DNA from: Thiocystis violascens DSM 198
GTDB lineage: Bacteria; Pseudomonadota; Gammaproteobacteria; Chromatiales; Chromatiaceae
Assembly (NCBI RefSeq): GCF_000227745.2
Contig: NC_018012.1
Span: forward strand, 3,593,412-3,657,411
Length of the DNA: 64,000 nucleotides
Direction of reading: 5' to 3'
In this document: positions 26,418 to 36,282 of the stretch, in pieces
Numbering within the stretch: position 1 is the stretch's first letter
Layout of the letters: each line of letters begins with the position of its first letter
Translations under genes and position numbers: made by a program
The notes under the pieces: generated by a model
What the model was told of the DNA's origin: nothing
Seen by the model: the letters and a program-made list of their open reading frames with translations, nothing else
Database searches by the model: none

Positions 26418-26757
26418 GTCCGTCACAGGTACGGCCCTTTGCCGAGACAGGATTGAGGACAGCCATACATAGCCCGGAGTTGTACCATGGTCGGGGTGGT
26501 GCGTCGATGCGAACCGCATCACCATTCTGGAAGTCATGGGACATGATACCAAGGACTGGGTTCCCGGATGCGGAAGGATTCCGGATGACCGAAGACTCCT
26601 GAAACCGCGTCAGCGTCGCCGCGCGTCGGTTCACGCACGGTCGAGTCGAGTCACCGACAAGGCTCGACAGGTTTCAGATCCTAGAGTCAAGCGATTCGGC
26701 GTGCAAGCACGCCAGAATGCCCTGACAAGCGCCCGATAGCTGAAGTAGACTGCCGGC
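26418..26757. other. Divergent intergenic region pilG-gshB
   Basis: 340 bases between divergently transcribed pilG and gshB, so it must hold promoters for both. Short open frames (26410-26634 minus, 26536-26739 plus) have no conserved features. I see no clear hairpin or promoter consensus. Confidence 0.5.
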
Positions 26758-27714
26758 ATGTCCATCGAGATCGGCTTTGCGATGGATCCGATCGGATCCA
26801 TCAACATCAAAAAAGACAGCACCTTCGCCATGATGCTGGCCGCGCAACGGCGTGGCTGGACACTCTGGTATCTGGAGGTCGCCGACCTTTACCTGCTCGA
26901 CGGCCGCGCCATGGCGCGCCTGCGCGCCATCGAGGTCACCGACGACCCCGGCGGCTGGTATCGTTTCGGGGCGGAGGAAACGCGCCCGCTCGCCCGGCTC
27001 GATGCCCTGCTGATGCGCAAGGATCCGCCGTTCGACATGGAATATATTTTTACGACCTACCTCCTGGAGCAGGCCCAGCGCGAGGGCTGTCTGGTGGTCA
27101 ATCATCCGCGCAGCCTGCGCGATGCGAACGAAAAGGTCTTTACGTCCGCATTCCCGCAGTGCACGCCGCCCACCCTGATCACCCGTCGCGCGGCGGATAT
27201 TCGCGCCTTTCACGCGCGCCATCGCGACATTATTCTGAAACCGCTCGACGGCATGGGCGGTGCTTCGGTGTTTCGGGTGCGCCAGGGCGATCCCAATCTG
27301 AGCGTCATCATCGAGACGTTGACGAATTTTGGCCGACGGTTCTGCATGGTTCAGCGTTTCGTTCCCGAGATCCGCGACGGCGACAAACGGATACTGATGG
27401 TCGATGGCGAACCCGTGCCCTACTGTCTGGCGCGCATCCCGGCGCCTGGCGAGACCCGCGGCAATCTTGCCGCCGGGGCCAGCGCCGAGGCACGGCCGTT
27501 GACCGCGCGGGATCGCTGGATCGCCGGGCAGGTCGGCCCCGAACTCAAGGCGCGCGGCATCCTGTTCGCGGGCCTGGACGTGATCGGCGATTATCTGACC
27601 GAGATCAATGTCACCAGTCCAACCTGTATCCGCGAACTGGATGCGGCCCATGGTCTCGACATCGCGGGAGAGTTGATGGCGTGCATCGAGGCTCAACTCC
27701 GCCGCCATTCCTGA
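26758..27714 (+). CDS. gshB: Glutathione synthetase
   Basis: Adds glycine to gamma-glutamylcysteine using ATP, the second step of glutathione synthesis, in the cytosol. The 318-residue protein is the prokaryotic ATP-grasp type: it opens IGFAMDPIGSINIKKDSTFAM, has LLMRKDPPFDMEYIFTTYLLE, the ATP loop ILKPLDGMGGASVFR, and FAGLDVIGDYLTEINVTSPT near the end. Length equals the family norm (E. coli 316). Gene order pilGHIJ-chpA next to gshB is also known from Pseudomonas. apbE follows after 14 bases. Confidence 0.97.
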   Translation: MSIEIGFAMDPIGSINIKKDSTFAMMLAAQRRGWTLWYLEVADLYLLDGRAMARLRAIEVTDDPGGWYRFGAEETRPLARLDALLMRKDPPFDMEYIFTTYLLEQAQREGCLVVNHPRSLRDANEKVFTSAFPQCTPPTLITRRAADIRAFHARHRDIILKPLDGMGGASVFRVRQGDPNLSVIIETLTNFGRRFCMVQRFVPEIRDGDKRILMVDGEPVPYCLARIPAPGETRGNLAAGASAEARPLTARDRWIAGQVGPELKARGILFAGLDVIGDYLTEINVTSPTCIRELDAAHGLDIAGELMACIEAQLRRHS

Positions 27715-27728
27715 GGAACAGCGACATC

Positions 27729-28850
27729 ATGCCGTATACGCCGTCCCCCTCGACCGCTCCTCGCGCACCCAACCCGATGCGTCGACGGCTGGCCTTGATC
27801 GTGCTGATCGCGTTGCTCGCGCTTGCCGCCTGTAAGGACAAGTCTCCAGTCATCGTCACCCGCTTCACGGCGTTCGGCACCCAGGTGGACGTGAGTCTGG
27901 TGGGGGTCGGCAAGGAACAGGCAAAACAGGCCGCGGCGCGGATCGAGCAGGATTTTGTCTACCTGGAACGCGATTGGCATGCCTGGACGCCCGGTCCCAT
28001 GACGCGCGTCAATCGCCTGCTCGCGACCGGCCAGCCCTTCGTCGCGCCGCCCTCCATGCTGCCCTTGGTACGACTCAGCAAGACCCTGGAGACGCGCAGC
28101 GATGGCCTCTTCAATCCTGCCATTGGCCGCTTAAAGGATCTGTGGGGCTTTCACGATGATCGGTTGGGCAGCCATCCGCCACCCTCGCCCGAGCGGATTG
28201 CGCGCCTGGTCAAGGCCAACCCGACCATGGCGCAGATCGATATCGACGGTCTTGAGTTGCGCGGCCACAACTCCGCGTTGAGCTTGGATTTCAACGCGAT
28301 CGCCAAAAGCCATGCGATCGACCTGTCCATCGAGCACTTGATGGAAACCGGGATCGCCAATGCACTGATCCAGGCCGGCGGGCATCTGCGCGCCATCGGC
28401 GACCGTGCCGGCCAGCCCTGGCGGATTCCGATTCGCCGCCCCAACGGTTCGGGCGTCTTCGCCATCCTGCCGATTCGGGGCAACGAGAGTGTGGCCACGA
28501 TCGCCGAATATGACCGCAATTTTCTGTTCGAGGGCACGCTGTACCATGATGTCATCGATCCGCGCGCCGGGTCGCCGGCCCAGGAAACGCGGGCGGTCAC
28601 CGTCATCCACGACGACGCAACGACGGCGGCGGCGGCCGCCACCGCGCTTTTGATCGCCGGACCGACGGACTGGCACCGGATCGCGGTCAAAATGGGGGTG
28701 CGTTATGTCCTGTTGATGGATCGTCAGGGCAGGGTGCGGATGAACCCGGCCATGGCGGAACGCATCGAACGCGTGGATGACCAGGATGACATCGTACTGA
28801 GCGAGCCGCTGAAAACGACCGCCGAGCCATCGAAAACCGAATTGCAATGA
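27729..28850 (+). CDS. apbE: FAD:protein FMN transferase (ApbE lipoprotein)
   Basis: Attaches FMN from FAD to a Thr of flavoproteins such as Rnf or Nqr subunits, on the periplasmic side. The 373-residue protein has a lipobox (LIALLALAAC) near residue 35, so it is an exported lipoprotein. Family blocks: FTAFGTQVDVSL, the DAWTPGP-like stretch after FVYLERDWHAW, SLDFNAIAKSHAID, GGHLRAIG and the C-terminal HDVIDPRAGSPA plus VTVIHDDATTAAAAATALLIAGP. The GGHLR motif has His where many members have Asp or Asn. The ATG at 27729 lies after a weak ribosome site; 27777 is an alternative. It overlaps the next gene by ATGA. Confidence 0.93.
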   Translation: MPYTPSPSTAPRAPNPMRRRLALIVLIALLALAACKDKSPVIVTRFTAFGTQVDVSLVGVGKEQAKQAAARIEQDFVYLERDWHAWTPGPMTRVNRLLATGQPFVAPPSMLPLVRLSKTLETRSDGLFNPAIGRLKDLWGFHDDRLGSHPPPSPERIARLVKANPTMAQIDIDGLELRGHNSALSLDFNAIAKSHAIDLSIEHLMETGIANALIQAGGHLRAIGDRAGQPWRIPIRRPNGSGVFAILPIRGNESVATIAEYDRNFLFEGTLYHDVIDPRAGSPAQETRAVTVIHDDATTAAAAATALLIAGPTDWHRIAVKMGVRYVLLMDRQGRVRMNPAMAERIERVDDQDDIVLSEPLKTTAEPSKTELQ

Positions 28851-29875
28851 CCCTCGCCAGTGAACCGGATGCGCCGAGGACGCTGCCGCGTCTCCTGACC
28901 GCCGCGGATGGTGGCCGCGCGACGCCGGCCTTCGCTCCGGCGCTGATCGGCGCCGGGTTGATCCACCTGCTTGCGATCCTGCTGGCGCCCGTCGCGCCAC
29001 CGAAACCGGAACCAATCCCGGAAACGGCTCTCGAGGTTCTGATTCTGCATGCAGCCGGGTCGGCGGTCGTCCAGCCATTGCCAGACGCGGCACTCGCGAG
29101 ACAGAATCGGCTGGGAGAATCGCCGCGCGGCGATGCCGCCACGACGATCCGGTCCGATCGGGCACCGCAGCCCCGCGACGACCCAGCGCCAGCGGCGAAC
29201 GAGACCATCGATGAGACCCGTCCGGAGAGCGTTTTCGCCGAGCCGCCTATCCCGGAGGAGGTGACTCAACCATCGGTCGACCCCAACGATATCGCCCGGG
29301 GGCCGCCAGCGCCATCGCAGCAGCCTGTCTCGCGGGATGATCCAGCGGTGCTCGCCGCCAGGGTCGCGCCCACCCCGGAGCCTCGACCGTCGCTTGAAAC
29401 TCTGTCGCGACGGCAAGCTCCCGCGGATGCCGCCCGCATCCTCGCCAGCCAGGGCACGGAGATCGCGCGTCTGACCGCCAGCCTGGAGACGCGGGCATCC
29501 GACCACGCAAATCGCGTGCGGCGCAAATCCATCAGCGCCAGCACCCGCGAATTTCGCTATGCGAGCTATCTGGGTGCGTGGGCGCGTAAAGTGGAGCGCA
29601 TCGGCAACCTCAACTATCCTCAAGCGGCCAAGGAGGAGCAGCTTTATGGCAGTTTGATCCTGCATGTCGCGCTGCGCTCGGACGGCAGTGTGGAACGCAT
29701 CCGCGTGGTGCGTTCCTCCGGCCTGGATCTGCTGGATCAGGCCGCGATCCAGATCGTCGAACTGGCCGCGCCCTATTCGCCTTTTCCGCCGGACATCGCC
29801 GCCGAAACCGATGTGCTCGACATCATCCGCACCTGGCAGTTCATGCAGGGCGGCGTTTTGGGCTGGGAGCGCTAA
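28847..29875 (+). CDS. TonB family energy-transducer-like protein
   Basis: A 342-residue periplasm-spanning protein: one N-terminal membrane helix (PALIGAGLIHLLAILLAPV, about 30-48), a long proline- and charge-rich linker, and a C-terminal TonB domain (about 255-342) with NLNYPQAAKEEQLYGSLILHVALRSDGSVERIRVVRSSG and LDQAAIQIVELAAPYSPFPP. The YP-x-A motif of TonB is present. It overlaps apbE by four bases, so the two are co-translated. No ExbBD genes or TonB-dependent receptor lie nearby, so its outer-membrane partner is unknown; TonB-like envelope proteins with other roles are possible. Confidence 0.87.
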   Translation: MTLASEPDAPRTLPRLLTAADGGRATPAFAPALIGAGLIHLLAILLAPVAPPKPEPIPETALEVLILHAAGSAVVQPLPDAALARQNRLGESPRGDAATTIRSDRAPQPRDDPAPAANETIDETRPESVFAEPPIPEEVTQPSVDPNDIARGPPAPSQQPVSRDDPAVLAARVAPTPEPRPSLETLSRRQAPADAARILASQGTEIARLTASLETRASDHANRVRRKSISASTREFRYASYLGAWARKVERIGNLNYPQAAKEEQLYGSLILHVALRSDGSVERIRVVRSSGLDLLDQAAIQIVELAAPYSPFPPDIAAETDVLDIIRTWQFMQGGVLGWER

Positions 29876-30020
29876 ATAGAGCAGCCAGCCTCCAGCGCAG
29901 GTCCATCGGAGATTTGGCTGTTGGCAGGGATTATCTTTCTGGTTCCTGAACGCTGAAATCGGTCAGAATACCGCTTGGCAACGCTTGCCTCGCCGCGCGC
30001 CGATCAGGATACTAACGTCC

Positions 30021-30587
30021 ATGCCATTCAGCACCTCACTGACCAACCATTTTCTGATCGCGATGCCGGGTCTGCAGGATCCGAATTTCGCGCGAACGGT
30101 CACCTATGTCTGCGAGCATACCGATCAAGGCGCCATGGGCATCGTGATCAATCGCCCGCTGGAGGTCACGCTCGGCGACCTGCTCTCCCAACTCGATATC
30201 ACGACCTTGAGTGCCGCAGTGCGCGAGACGCCGGTCTATCAGGGCGGTCCGGTCCAGACCGATCGCGGTTTCGTGCTCCATACCTCCGGGCCGGCCTTCG
30301 ATTCCACCCTGGCCATCACGCCCGATATCAGCGTCACTACTTCCCGTGACGTCCTCGAAGCCATCGCCAGCGGCGAAGGCCCCGAACAAACCCTGATCGC
30401 GCTGGGCTATGCTGGCTGGGGCGGCGGCCAACTGGAGCAGGAGATGGGCGCCAACGCCTGGCTCAACGGGCCGGCCAGCAATGACATCATTTTCCGCCTG
30501 CCATCGAGCGCGCGCTGGATGGCTGCCGCCCAATTGCTTGGCGTGGTGGATCTCAACCTACTCAGCGGCGAAGCCGGTCACGCGTAA
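30021..30587 (+). CDS. algH: YqgE/AlgH family protein
   Basis: A cytosolic protein of the UPF0301 family, whose molecular role is not settled; AlgH affects alginate regulation in Pseudomonas. The 188-residue protein begins SLTNHFLIAMPGLQDPNFARTVTYVCEHTDQGAMGIVINRPL, the family hallmark, with VYQGGPVQTDRGFVLH and LGYAGWGGGQLEQEM later. The ATG at 30021 is preferred; the frame from 29985 adds 12 residues. The order algH-ruvX-pyrR-pyrB is standard in gammaproteobacteria. Confidence 0.94.
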   Translation: MPFSTSLTNHFLIAMPGLQDPNFARTVTYVCEHTDQGAMGIVINRPLEVTLGDLLSQLDITTLSAAVRETPVYQGGPVQTDRGFVLHTSGPAFDSTLAITPDISVTTSRDVLEAIASGEGPEQTLIALGYAGWGGGQLEQEMGANAWLNGPASNDIIFRLPSSARWMAAAQLLGVVDLNLLSGEAGHA

Positions 30588-30605
30588 ACCGCGTCCGGAG
30601 CGCGT

Positions 30606-31019
30606 ATGACGACCCTGTTAGGATTCGATTTCGGCACGCGCAAGATCGGCGTGGCCGTGGGCCAGTTGGTGACACGCTCGGCAAGCCCCCTGATCACGCT
30701 GCGCCATCGGAACGAACAGCCAGACTGGCCACAGATCGAGACGCTGATCCGCGACTGGCGACCCAGCGCACTGGTCGTCGGGCTCCCCTACAACATGGAC
30801 GATACCGAAGTGGACTGGTCGCAGCGGGTTCACCGTTTCGCGCGCCAGCTTCAGGGTCGTTACGGACTCGCGGTCCATCTGATCGACGAACGCCTGACTT
30901 CCATCGAGGCTCGCCGTCAGATCATGGAGCGCCCCGGCCACGCGCCACCCACCCGGGAAGCCGTCGACGCGCTCGCGGCGGCCCTCATCCTGGAAACCTG
31001 GCTTTGTGAGCAACCCTGA
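30606..31019 (+). CDS. ruvX: Holliday junction resolvase-like RuvX (YqgF)
   Basis: An RNase H-fold nuclease that acts in processing of pre-16S rRNA 5' ends and possibly recombination intermediates. The 137-residue protein has [15 protein letters not shown] at the N terminus, [25 protein letters not shown] and the C-terminal [14 protein letters not shown], supplying the acidic active-site residues. It overlaps the GTG start of pyrR by 14 bases. Confidence 0.95.
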   Translation: MTTLLGFDFGTRKIGVAVGQLVTRSASPLITLRHRNEQPDWPQIETLIRDWRPSALVVGLPYNMDDTEVDWSQRVHRFARQLQGRYGLAVHLIDERLTSIEARRQIMERPGHAPPTREAVDALAAALILETWLCEQP

Positions 31020-31659
31020 CATCCGCACGCCCGACCTCGGTCGGACCGAACTCTGGAAAGATGCCGCCGAGATCGATGCCGCCATCGCCAGGATGGTCGA
31101 TGAACTGACCGCCCTGCTGGCTCGCCAGGGCATTGCCGACCCACTCATGATCGGCATCCATACCGGCGGTGTCTGGGTCGCGGAGCGACTGCATGGGGCG
31201 CTTGGCCTGCACGAGCCGCTCGGTCATCTGGATATCTCCTTCTACCGCGACGACTTCACCCGGATCGGCCTGCATCCGCAGGTTCGCCCCTCCTGTCTGC
31301 CGGTCGGGATCGACGATCGTCATCTGATCCTGGTCGACGACGTGCTGCAAAGCGGGCGCACCATCCGTGCCGCGCTCAATGTCCTGTTCGATTACGGCCG
31401 GCCGGCCTCGGTGATTCTGGCGACCCTGGCCGAGCGCGCCGGGCGCGAACTGCCGATCGCCCCGGACGTGGTCGGCTTACGCGCGCGTCTGGAGCGGGAC
31501 GAACAGATCAAGCTCAGTGGCCCCGACCCCTTGGTTCTGCTCCGGGGACAAACGCCCCGAAAACCCGCCGGCAAGAGCGACCTCAAGGACGCGCGGTCAA
31601 CCCCCGAGGAGGATCCGCACGTCTGCACAGGCTCCGATCCGGAAACGAACCGCCCATGA
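31006..31659 (+). CDS. pyrR: PyrR bifunctional pyrimidine regulator / uracil phosphoribosyltransferase
   Basis: A phosphoribosyltransferase-fold protein; in Bacillus it binds pyr mRNA, and it can make UMP from uracil and PRPP. The PRPP-binding loop reads [18 protein letters not shown] and the [10 protein letters not shown] block is typical. The GTG start at 31006 lies inside ruvX. At 217 residues it is longer than the usual 170-180: about 40 extra charged residues follow FVLLRGQ-like sequence ([15 protein letters not shown]). Its stop overlaps the pyrB start (ATGA), supporting a role in the pyr operon. Whether it still binds RNA is unknown. Confidence 0.92.
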   Translation: MSNPDIRTPDLGRTELWKDAAEIDAAIARMVDELTALLARQGIADPLMIGIHTGGVWVAERLHGALGLHEPLGHLDISFYRDDFTRIGLHPQVRPSCLPVGIDDRHLILVDDVLQSGRTIRAALNVLFDYGRPASVILATLAERAGRELPIAPDVVGLRARLERDEQIKLSGPDPLVLLRGQTPRKPAGKSDLKDARSTPEEDPHVCTGSDPETNRP

Positions 31660-32654
31660 ACACGCCGAATCCACAACTCGATGCGCAGGGTCATCTCAAG
31701 CACTTCCTCACCATCGAGGGTCTGAGTCGGGAGCTTCTGACCGAGATCCTGGACCGCGCGGAGGGCTTTCTCGGGGTCGCCCAGCAGGCGGTCAAGAAGG
31801 TGCCGCTATGCCGCGGCAAGGTCGTCGCCAACCTTTTTTTCGAGAACAGCACTCGCACCCGCACCACCTTCGAGCTGGCCGCCAAACGGTTGTCGGCGGA
31901 TGTGCTCAATCTCAACATCTCCACCTCGGCCACCGCCAAGGGCGAGACGCTGCTCGATACCCTGCACAACCTGGAGGCGATGCATGTCGACATGTTCGTG
32001 GTGCGTCACGCCACCAGCGGCGCCGCCCACTTCATCGCCGCGCATGCCGATCCGCATGTCAGTATCATCAATGCTGGCGACGGGCGGCACTCGCACCCGA
32101 CCCAGGGCATGCTGGACATGTTCACCATTCGCCGGCACAAACCGGATTTCGCGAATCTGCGCGTCGCCATCGTGGGCGACATCCTGCACTCGCGCGTGGC
32201 GCGCTCCCAGATCCATGCCCTCACGACCCTGGGCGTCGCCGAGATCCGCGTCATCGCCCCGCGCACCCTGCTGCCCAACCAGGTCGAGGAAGCCTTCGGC
32301 GTGCGCGCCTTCCATGATCTGAGCGAGGGCGTGCGCGACGTGGACGTGGTCATCATGCTGCGCATCCAGCGCGAGCGTATGAACAGCGCGCTCCTGCCCA
32401 GCGAGCATGAATATTTTCACCTGTTCGGGCTGACCGAGAAGCGTCTGTCCGGCGCCCGCCCGGATGCCATCGTCATGCACCCCGGCCCCATCAACCGAGG
32501 CGTGGAGATGGATTCGCAGGTGGCCGACGGCCCCCGCTCGGTCATTCTGGAGCAGGTGACGAACGGGATCGCGGTGCGTATGGCGGTGATGTCGATGTGC
32601 ATCGGCACTCAAAATCTGAATAGCCAGGGGCGAGACGAGTTTCTCAATGGTTAA
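31656..32654 (+). CDS. pyrB: Aspartate carbamoyltransferase catalytic subunit
   Basis: Condenses carbamoyl phosphate with aspartate, the first committed step of pyrimidine synthesis. The 332-residue protein has the carbamoyl-phosphate loop [13 protein letters not shown], then [20 protein letters not shown] and [12 protein letters not shown]. The long N-terminal extension before the fold, and the next gene pyrX in overlap (32647), place it in the class where PyrB needs a dihydroorotase-like partner for a dodecameric complex, as in Pseudomonas. Confidence 0.97.
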   Translation: MNTPNPQLDAQGHLKHFLTIEGLSRELLTEILDRAEGFLGVAQQAVKKVPLCRGKVVANLFFENSTRTRTTFELAAKRLSADVLNLNISTSATAKGETLLDTLHNLEAMHVDMFVVRHATSGAAHFIAAHADPHVSIINAGDGRHSHPTQGMLDMFTIRRHKPDFANLRVAIVGDILHSRVARSQIHALTTLGVAEIRVIAPRTLLPNQVEEAFGVRAFHDLSEGVRDVDVVIMLRIQRERMNSALLPSEHEYFHLFGLTEKRLSGARPDAIVMHPGPINRGVEMDSQVADGPRSVILEQVTNGIAVRMAVMSMCIGTQNLNSQGRDEFLNG

Positions 32655-33939
32655 TGCATCCCGCATCAGTCTCCGCAACGGGCGGCTGATCGACCCCGCT
32701 AGCGGCATCGACCGCATCGCCGACCTGCACCTCGCCGAGGGCCGGGTGCTCGCCATCGGCGACGCCCCGGAAGGTTTTCGGCCCGAGCGCACGCTCGACG
32801 CGCGGGGTCTGATCGTCTGTCCCGGCTTCGTCGATCTCTGCGCCCGGCTGCGCGAACCCGGCCACGAACAGAAGGCGACCATCGCTAGCGAAACCCGCGC
32901 CGCCGCCGCCTCCGGCATCACCACGCTCTGCTGTCCGCCCGACACCCTGCCGGTGATCGACACCCCAGCCGTCGCGCAGCTCGTGCATCAGACCGCCGAA
33001 CGTTTGGGATATGCCCATGTCCTGCCGGCGGGCGCCGTGACTCAGGGTCTGGAAGGCCACAAGATCACCGAAATGGCGGCGCTCAAGCAGGCCGGTTGTC
33101 CGGTGTTGAGCCAGGCCGACCGGCCAATCCGCAATGCTCAGGTACAGCGCCGGGCGCTGGAGTATGCCGCCACCTTCGGGCTCACGGTCTTTCTCCACCC
33201 GCGGGATCAGGATCTAGGCGAGGGCGGCTGCGTGCATGAGGGACGCATGAGCACGCGACTTGGACTCCCCGGCATCCCGGAAGCCAGCGAAACGGTCGCG
33301 GTCGCGCGCGATCTGGCGCTCGCCGAACAGACCGGGGCGCGCATTCACTTTCGCGGTCTTTCCACGGCGCGCGGGGTGGCGATGCTGGCCGAGGCGCGCC
33401 GCCGTGGGGTAAACGCCAGCGGCGATGTCAGCCTGCATCAGCTCTTTCTAACCGAAGCGGATCTCGCCGACTTCGACGCGAACTGTCATCTGATCCCGCC
33501 GCTGCGCACCCTCGCCGACCGGGACGCCTTGCGCGCCGCGCTCGCGAGAGGGGATCTCGCCGCCATCTGCTCCGACCACCAGCCGCATGACGCGGACGCC
33601 AAGCTCGCGCCCTTTCCGGAGACCGCGCCCGGCATCTCCACCCTGGAGACCCTGCTGCCGCTGGCGCTGCGCCTGGTCGCCGAGGGCGTCCTGGATCTTT
33701 CGGGAGCGATCGCGCGACTGACGGTTGGTCCCGCCGCGATCCTGGGCCGAAACCTGGGGCGGCTCGCGCCCGGCGATCCCGCCGACCTCTGTGTCTTCGA
33801 TCCTGGGGAGACCTGGATTCCGACCGCCGAGACCCTGGTCAGTCGCGGCCATCATTCGCCGTTCCTGGGTCAGAAAATGCGTGGGCGTGTCGTCTGGACG
33901 CTGCTTGGCGGTCGCGTCGTGTTCGAGAAGCAGGGCTGA
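32647..33939 (+). CDS. pyrX: Dihydroorotase-like protein, probably non-catalytic (PyrX/PyrC')
   Basis: A 430-residue amidohydrolase-fold protein, co-translated with pyrB (8-base overlap). The first metal site should read D-x-H-x-H-x-R; here it is [11 protein letters not shown], so both His ligands are replaced (Cys and Arg). The later Asn/His signatures are also changed ([13 protein letters not shown]), although SDHQPHD keeps one Asp-His pair. Such proteins in Pseudomonas are structural partners needed for PyrB activity, while true dihydroorotase is encoded elsewhere. The fold blocks [16 protein letters not shown] and [13 protein letters not shown] are intact, so the gene is under selection and not a pseudogene. 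Confidence 0.9.
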   Translation: MVNASRISLRNGRLIDPASGIDRIADLHLAEGRVLAIGDAPEGFRPERTLDARGLIVCPGFVDLCARLREPGHEQKATIASETRAAAASGITTLCCPPDTLPVIDTPAVAQLVHQTAERLGYAHVLPAGAVTQGLEGHKITEMAALKQAGCPVLSQADRPIRNAQVQRRALEYAATFGLTVFLHPRDQDLGEGGCVHEGRMSTRLGLPGIPEASETVAVARDLALAEQTGARIHFRGLSTARGVAMLAEARRRGVNASGDVSLHQLFLTEADLADFDANCHLIPPLRTLADRDALRAALARGDLAAICSDHQPHDADAKLAPFPETAPGISTLETLLPLALRLVAEGVLDLSGAIARLTVGPAAILGRNLGRLAPGDPADLCVFDPGETWIPTAETLVSRGHHSPFLGQKMRGRVVWTLLGGRVVFEKQG

Positions 33940-33982
33940 TCGCGCGCGGCAAAACCCCATCCGATGCGCAATGGGCCTCCGC

Positions 33983-35140
33983 TCAGCGCGGCGGCGGCTT
34001 CCGCTCTTCCTCCTGCACCAGCGTGATACCGTCGATGGTGCGATCGGTCGCGGCCCGTTGCGCGGTGCCACCCTGTAATTTGATGATGAGTCGCACCTCG
34101 TTGGCCGAATCGGCGTAGCGGATCGCGTCCTCGTAGCTGATCTCGCCCTCCTCGTAGAGATTGAAGAGCGCCTGGTCGAAGGTGATCATGCCCTGCTCGC
34201 CGGACTTCTTCATCAACTCCTTGAGTTTGCTCACCTCGCCCTTGCGGATCAGGTCGGCGGCCAGCGGCGTGTTGAGCAGGATTTCGACCACCGCGCGCCG
34301 CCCCTGGCCGCTCTTGCGGGGCACCAACTGCTGGGCGACGATGGCCTTGAGGTTGAGCGACAGATCCAACAGCATCTGATCGCGGGAGTCTTCCGGAAAG
34401 AAGTTGATGACGCGGTCCAACGCCTGATTGGCATTGTTGGCGTGCAGGGTGGCCAGCACCAGATGGCCGGTTTCGGCGAAGGTGATGGCGTATTCCATGG
34501 TCGCCCGGGTGCGGATCTCGCCGATCAGGATGACATCCGGGGCCTGGCGCAGGGTATTGCGCAGCGCGACCTCGAAGGATTCGGTATCTACCCCCACCTC
34601 GCGCTGTGTGATGATGCAGCCGTCGTGTTCATGCACGAACTCGATCGGATCCTCGACGGTGATGATGTGTCCGCTGCTCTTGCGATTGCGATAGCCGACG
34701 AGGGCCGCCAGCGAGGTGGATTTGCCGGTACCGGTCGCGCCGACGAAAATCACGAGGCCGCGTTTAACCATGCCCAGATCGCGCAGAATCGAGGGCAGTT
34801 TGAGTTCTTCCAGGGTCGGGATCCGGGACTCGATGCGCCGCAGCACCATCCCGACCGAATCGCGCTGGACGAAGGCGCTGACGCGGAAGCGACCGAGCGG
34901 CGAGCGGTCGATCGCGAATTGGCACTCCTTGGTGTCGTCGAACTCGGCGCGCTGGCGCTCGTTCATGATTTCATAGACCATGCCGCGCGCCTGATCGGCG
35001 GTGAGCGGCTGCTTGGCGGCGGGGTAGATCGCGCCATCGATCTTGATACTGGGCGGCCAGCCGGTCGTGATGAAGAGGTCGGAACCCTTCTTTTCGTCCA
35101 GTGCGCCAAGCAGTTGTTCCAGCGCGCGTTTCAGGTCCAT
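33983..35140 (-). CDS. pilU: Type IV pilus retraction ATPase accessory protein PilU
   Basis: A cytoplasmic hexameric ATPase that assists PilT in pilus retraction. The 385-residue protein has a Walker A motif GATGTGKST near residue 137, the Asp box IITVEDPIEFVHEH, Walker B DVILIGEIRTRATMEYA and the His box TGHLVLATLHANN. Its ATG overlaps the pilT stop by one base (TAATG). The C terminus is longer than that of PilT and ends in a charged tail EEERKPPPR. Confidence 0.95.
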   Translation of the reverse strand: MDLKRALEQLLGALDEKKGSDLFITTGWPPSIKIDGAIYPAAKQPLTADQARGMVYEIMNERQRAEFDDTKECQFAIDRSPLGRFRVSAFVQRDSVGMVLRRIESRIPTLEELKLPSILRDLGMVKRGLVIFVGATGTGKSTSLAALVGYRNRKSSGHIITVEDPIEFVHEHDGCIITQREVGVDTESFEVALRNTLRQAPDVILIGEIRTRATMEYAITFAETGHLVLATLHANNANQALDRVINFFPEDSRDQMLLDLSLNLKAIVAQQLVPRKSGQGRRAVVEILLNTPLAADLIRKGEVSKLKELMKKSGEQGMITFDQALFNLYEEGEISYEDAIRYADSANEVRLIIKLQGGTAQRAATDRTIDGITLVQEEERKPPPR

Positions 35141-36177
35141 TACATGAAATCGTCCTTGTTCTGGGCCTTCGCGCGGGCATCCTTGCGCGCGATCAGGCCC
35201 TTCTGCATCAGCTCTTTCAGATTCTGATCCAGGGTCTGCATACCGTGCGCCTGACCGGTCTGGATCGCCGAATACATTTGAGCGACCTTGGCCTCGCGGA
35301 TCAGGTTGCGGATGGCGGGCGTGCCGATCATGATCTCGTGGGCCGCGATCCGGCCGCCCCCGGTCTTTTTCAGCAGTGTCTGGGCGATGACCGAGCGCAG
35401 CGATTCCGAGAGCATGGCGCGGACCATGTCCTTCTCGGCGGCGGGAAAGACGTCGATGATGCGGTCAATGGTCTTGGCCGCCGAGGTGGTATGCAGGGTG
35501 CCGAACACCAAATGGCCGGTCTCGGCGGCGGTGAGCGCGAGCCGGATGGTCTCCAGGTCGCGCATTTCGCCGACCAGGATGATGTCCGGATCCTGGCGCA
35601 GGGCGGAGCGTAGCGCCTCGCTGAAGCCGAGGGTATCGCGATGGACCTCGCGCTGATTGACCAGACACTTTTTGCTGGTATGCACGAACTCGATCGGATC
35701 CTCGATGGTGAGGATGTGTTCGTATTTATTGTCGTTGAGATGATCCACCATCGCCGCCAGGGTGGTCGATTTGCCGGAGCCGGTCGGCCCGGTCACCAGC
35801 ACCAGACCGCGCGGGACATCGACGATGTCCTTGAAACTCGCCGGAGCCTTCAGATCCTCCAGCGTCAGCACCTTCGAGGGAATGGTCCGAAAGACCGCGC
35901 CAGCGCCACGCTTCTGGTTGAAGGCATTGACCCGAAAACGCGCCACGCCCGGGATCTCGAACGAAAAGTCGGTCTCCAGGAATTCCTCGTAATCCTTGCG
36001 CTGCTTGTCGTTCATGATGTCGTAGACCAACGAATGCACCGAACGATGTTCCAGGGGCGGAACATTGATCCGGCGCATATCGCCGTCGACACGAATCATG
36101 GGGGGAAGCCCGGCCGACAGATGCAGGTCGGAGGCATTGTTCTTGACACTGAAGGCAAGTAGTTCGGCGATATCCAC
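35140..36177 (-). CDS. pilT: Type IV pilus twitching motility ATPase PilT
   Basis: The pilus retraction motor. The 345-residue protein has DLHLSAGLPPMIRVDG near the start, Walker A GPTGSGKSTTLAAM, ILTIEDPIEFVH, Walker B IILVGEMRDLETIRLAL, TGHLVFGTLHT and the C-terminal AIRNLIREAKV motif essential for retraction in PilT. It is the first gene of the pilTU pair. With the chp cluster at 16988-26417, the window covers both control and retraction of type IV pili. Confidence 0.97.
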   Translation of the reverse strand: MDIAELLAFSVKNNASDLHLSAGLPPMIRVDGDMRRINVPPLEHRSVHSLVYDIMNDKQRKDYEEFLETDFSFEIPGVARFRVNAFNQKRGAGAVFRTIPSKVLTLEDLKAPASFKDIVDVPRGLVLVTGPTGSGKSTTLAAMVDHLNDNKYEHILTIEDPIEFVHTSKKCLVNQREVHRDTLGFSEALRSALRQDPDIILVGEMRDLETIRLALTAAETGHLVFGTLHTTSAAKTIDRIIDVFPAAEKDMVRAMLSESLRSVIAQTLLKKTGGGRIAAHEIMIGTPAIRNLIREAKVAQMYSAIQTGQAHGMQTLDQNLKELMQKGLIARKDARAKAQNKDDFM

Positions 36178-36282
36178 GCGTCACTCCGTTGGTGGTCAGC
36201 CCGGCGGGCTTGTGCAAAGCGATCCTGAATTGAAAACGTATCCGGACTCGTGAACCTTCGACCGGTTCACGAATTCCAGCGT

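Noticed and set aside
26674..27708. Minus-strand open frame of 344 codons
   Set aside because: Antisense to gshB, whose motifs are complete.
27159..27728. Long 5' extension of the apbE frame
   Set aside because: Lies inside gshB in another phase; the lipoprotein signal after the ATG at 27729 gives a natural start.
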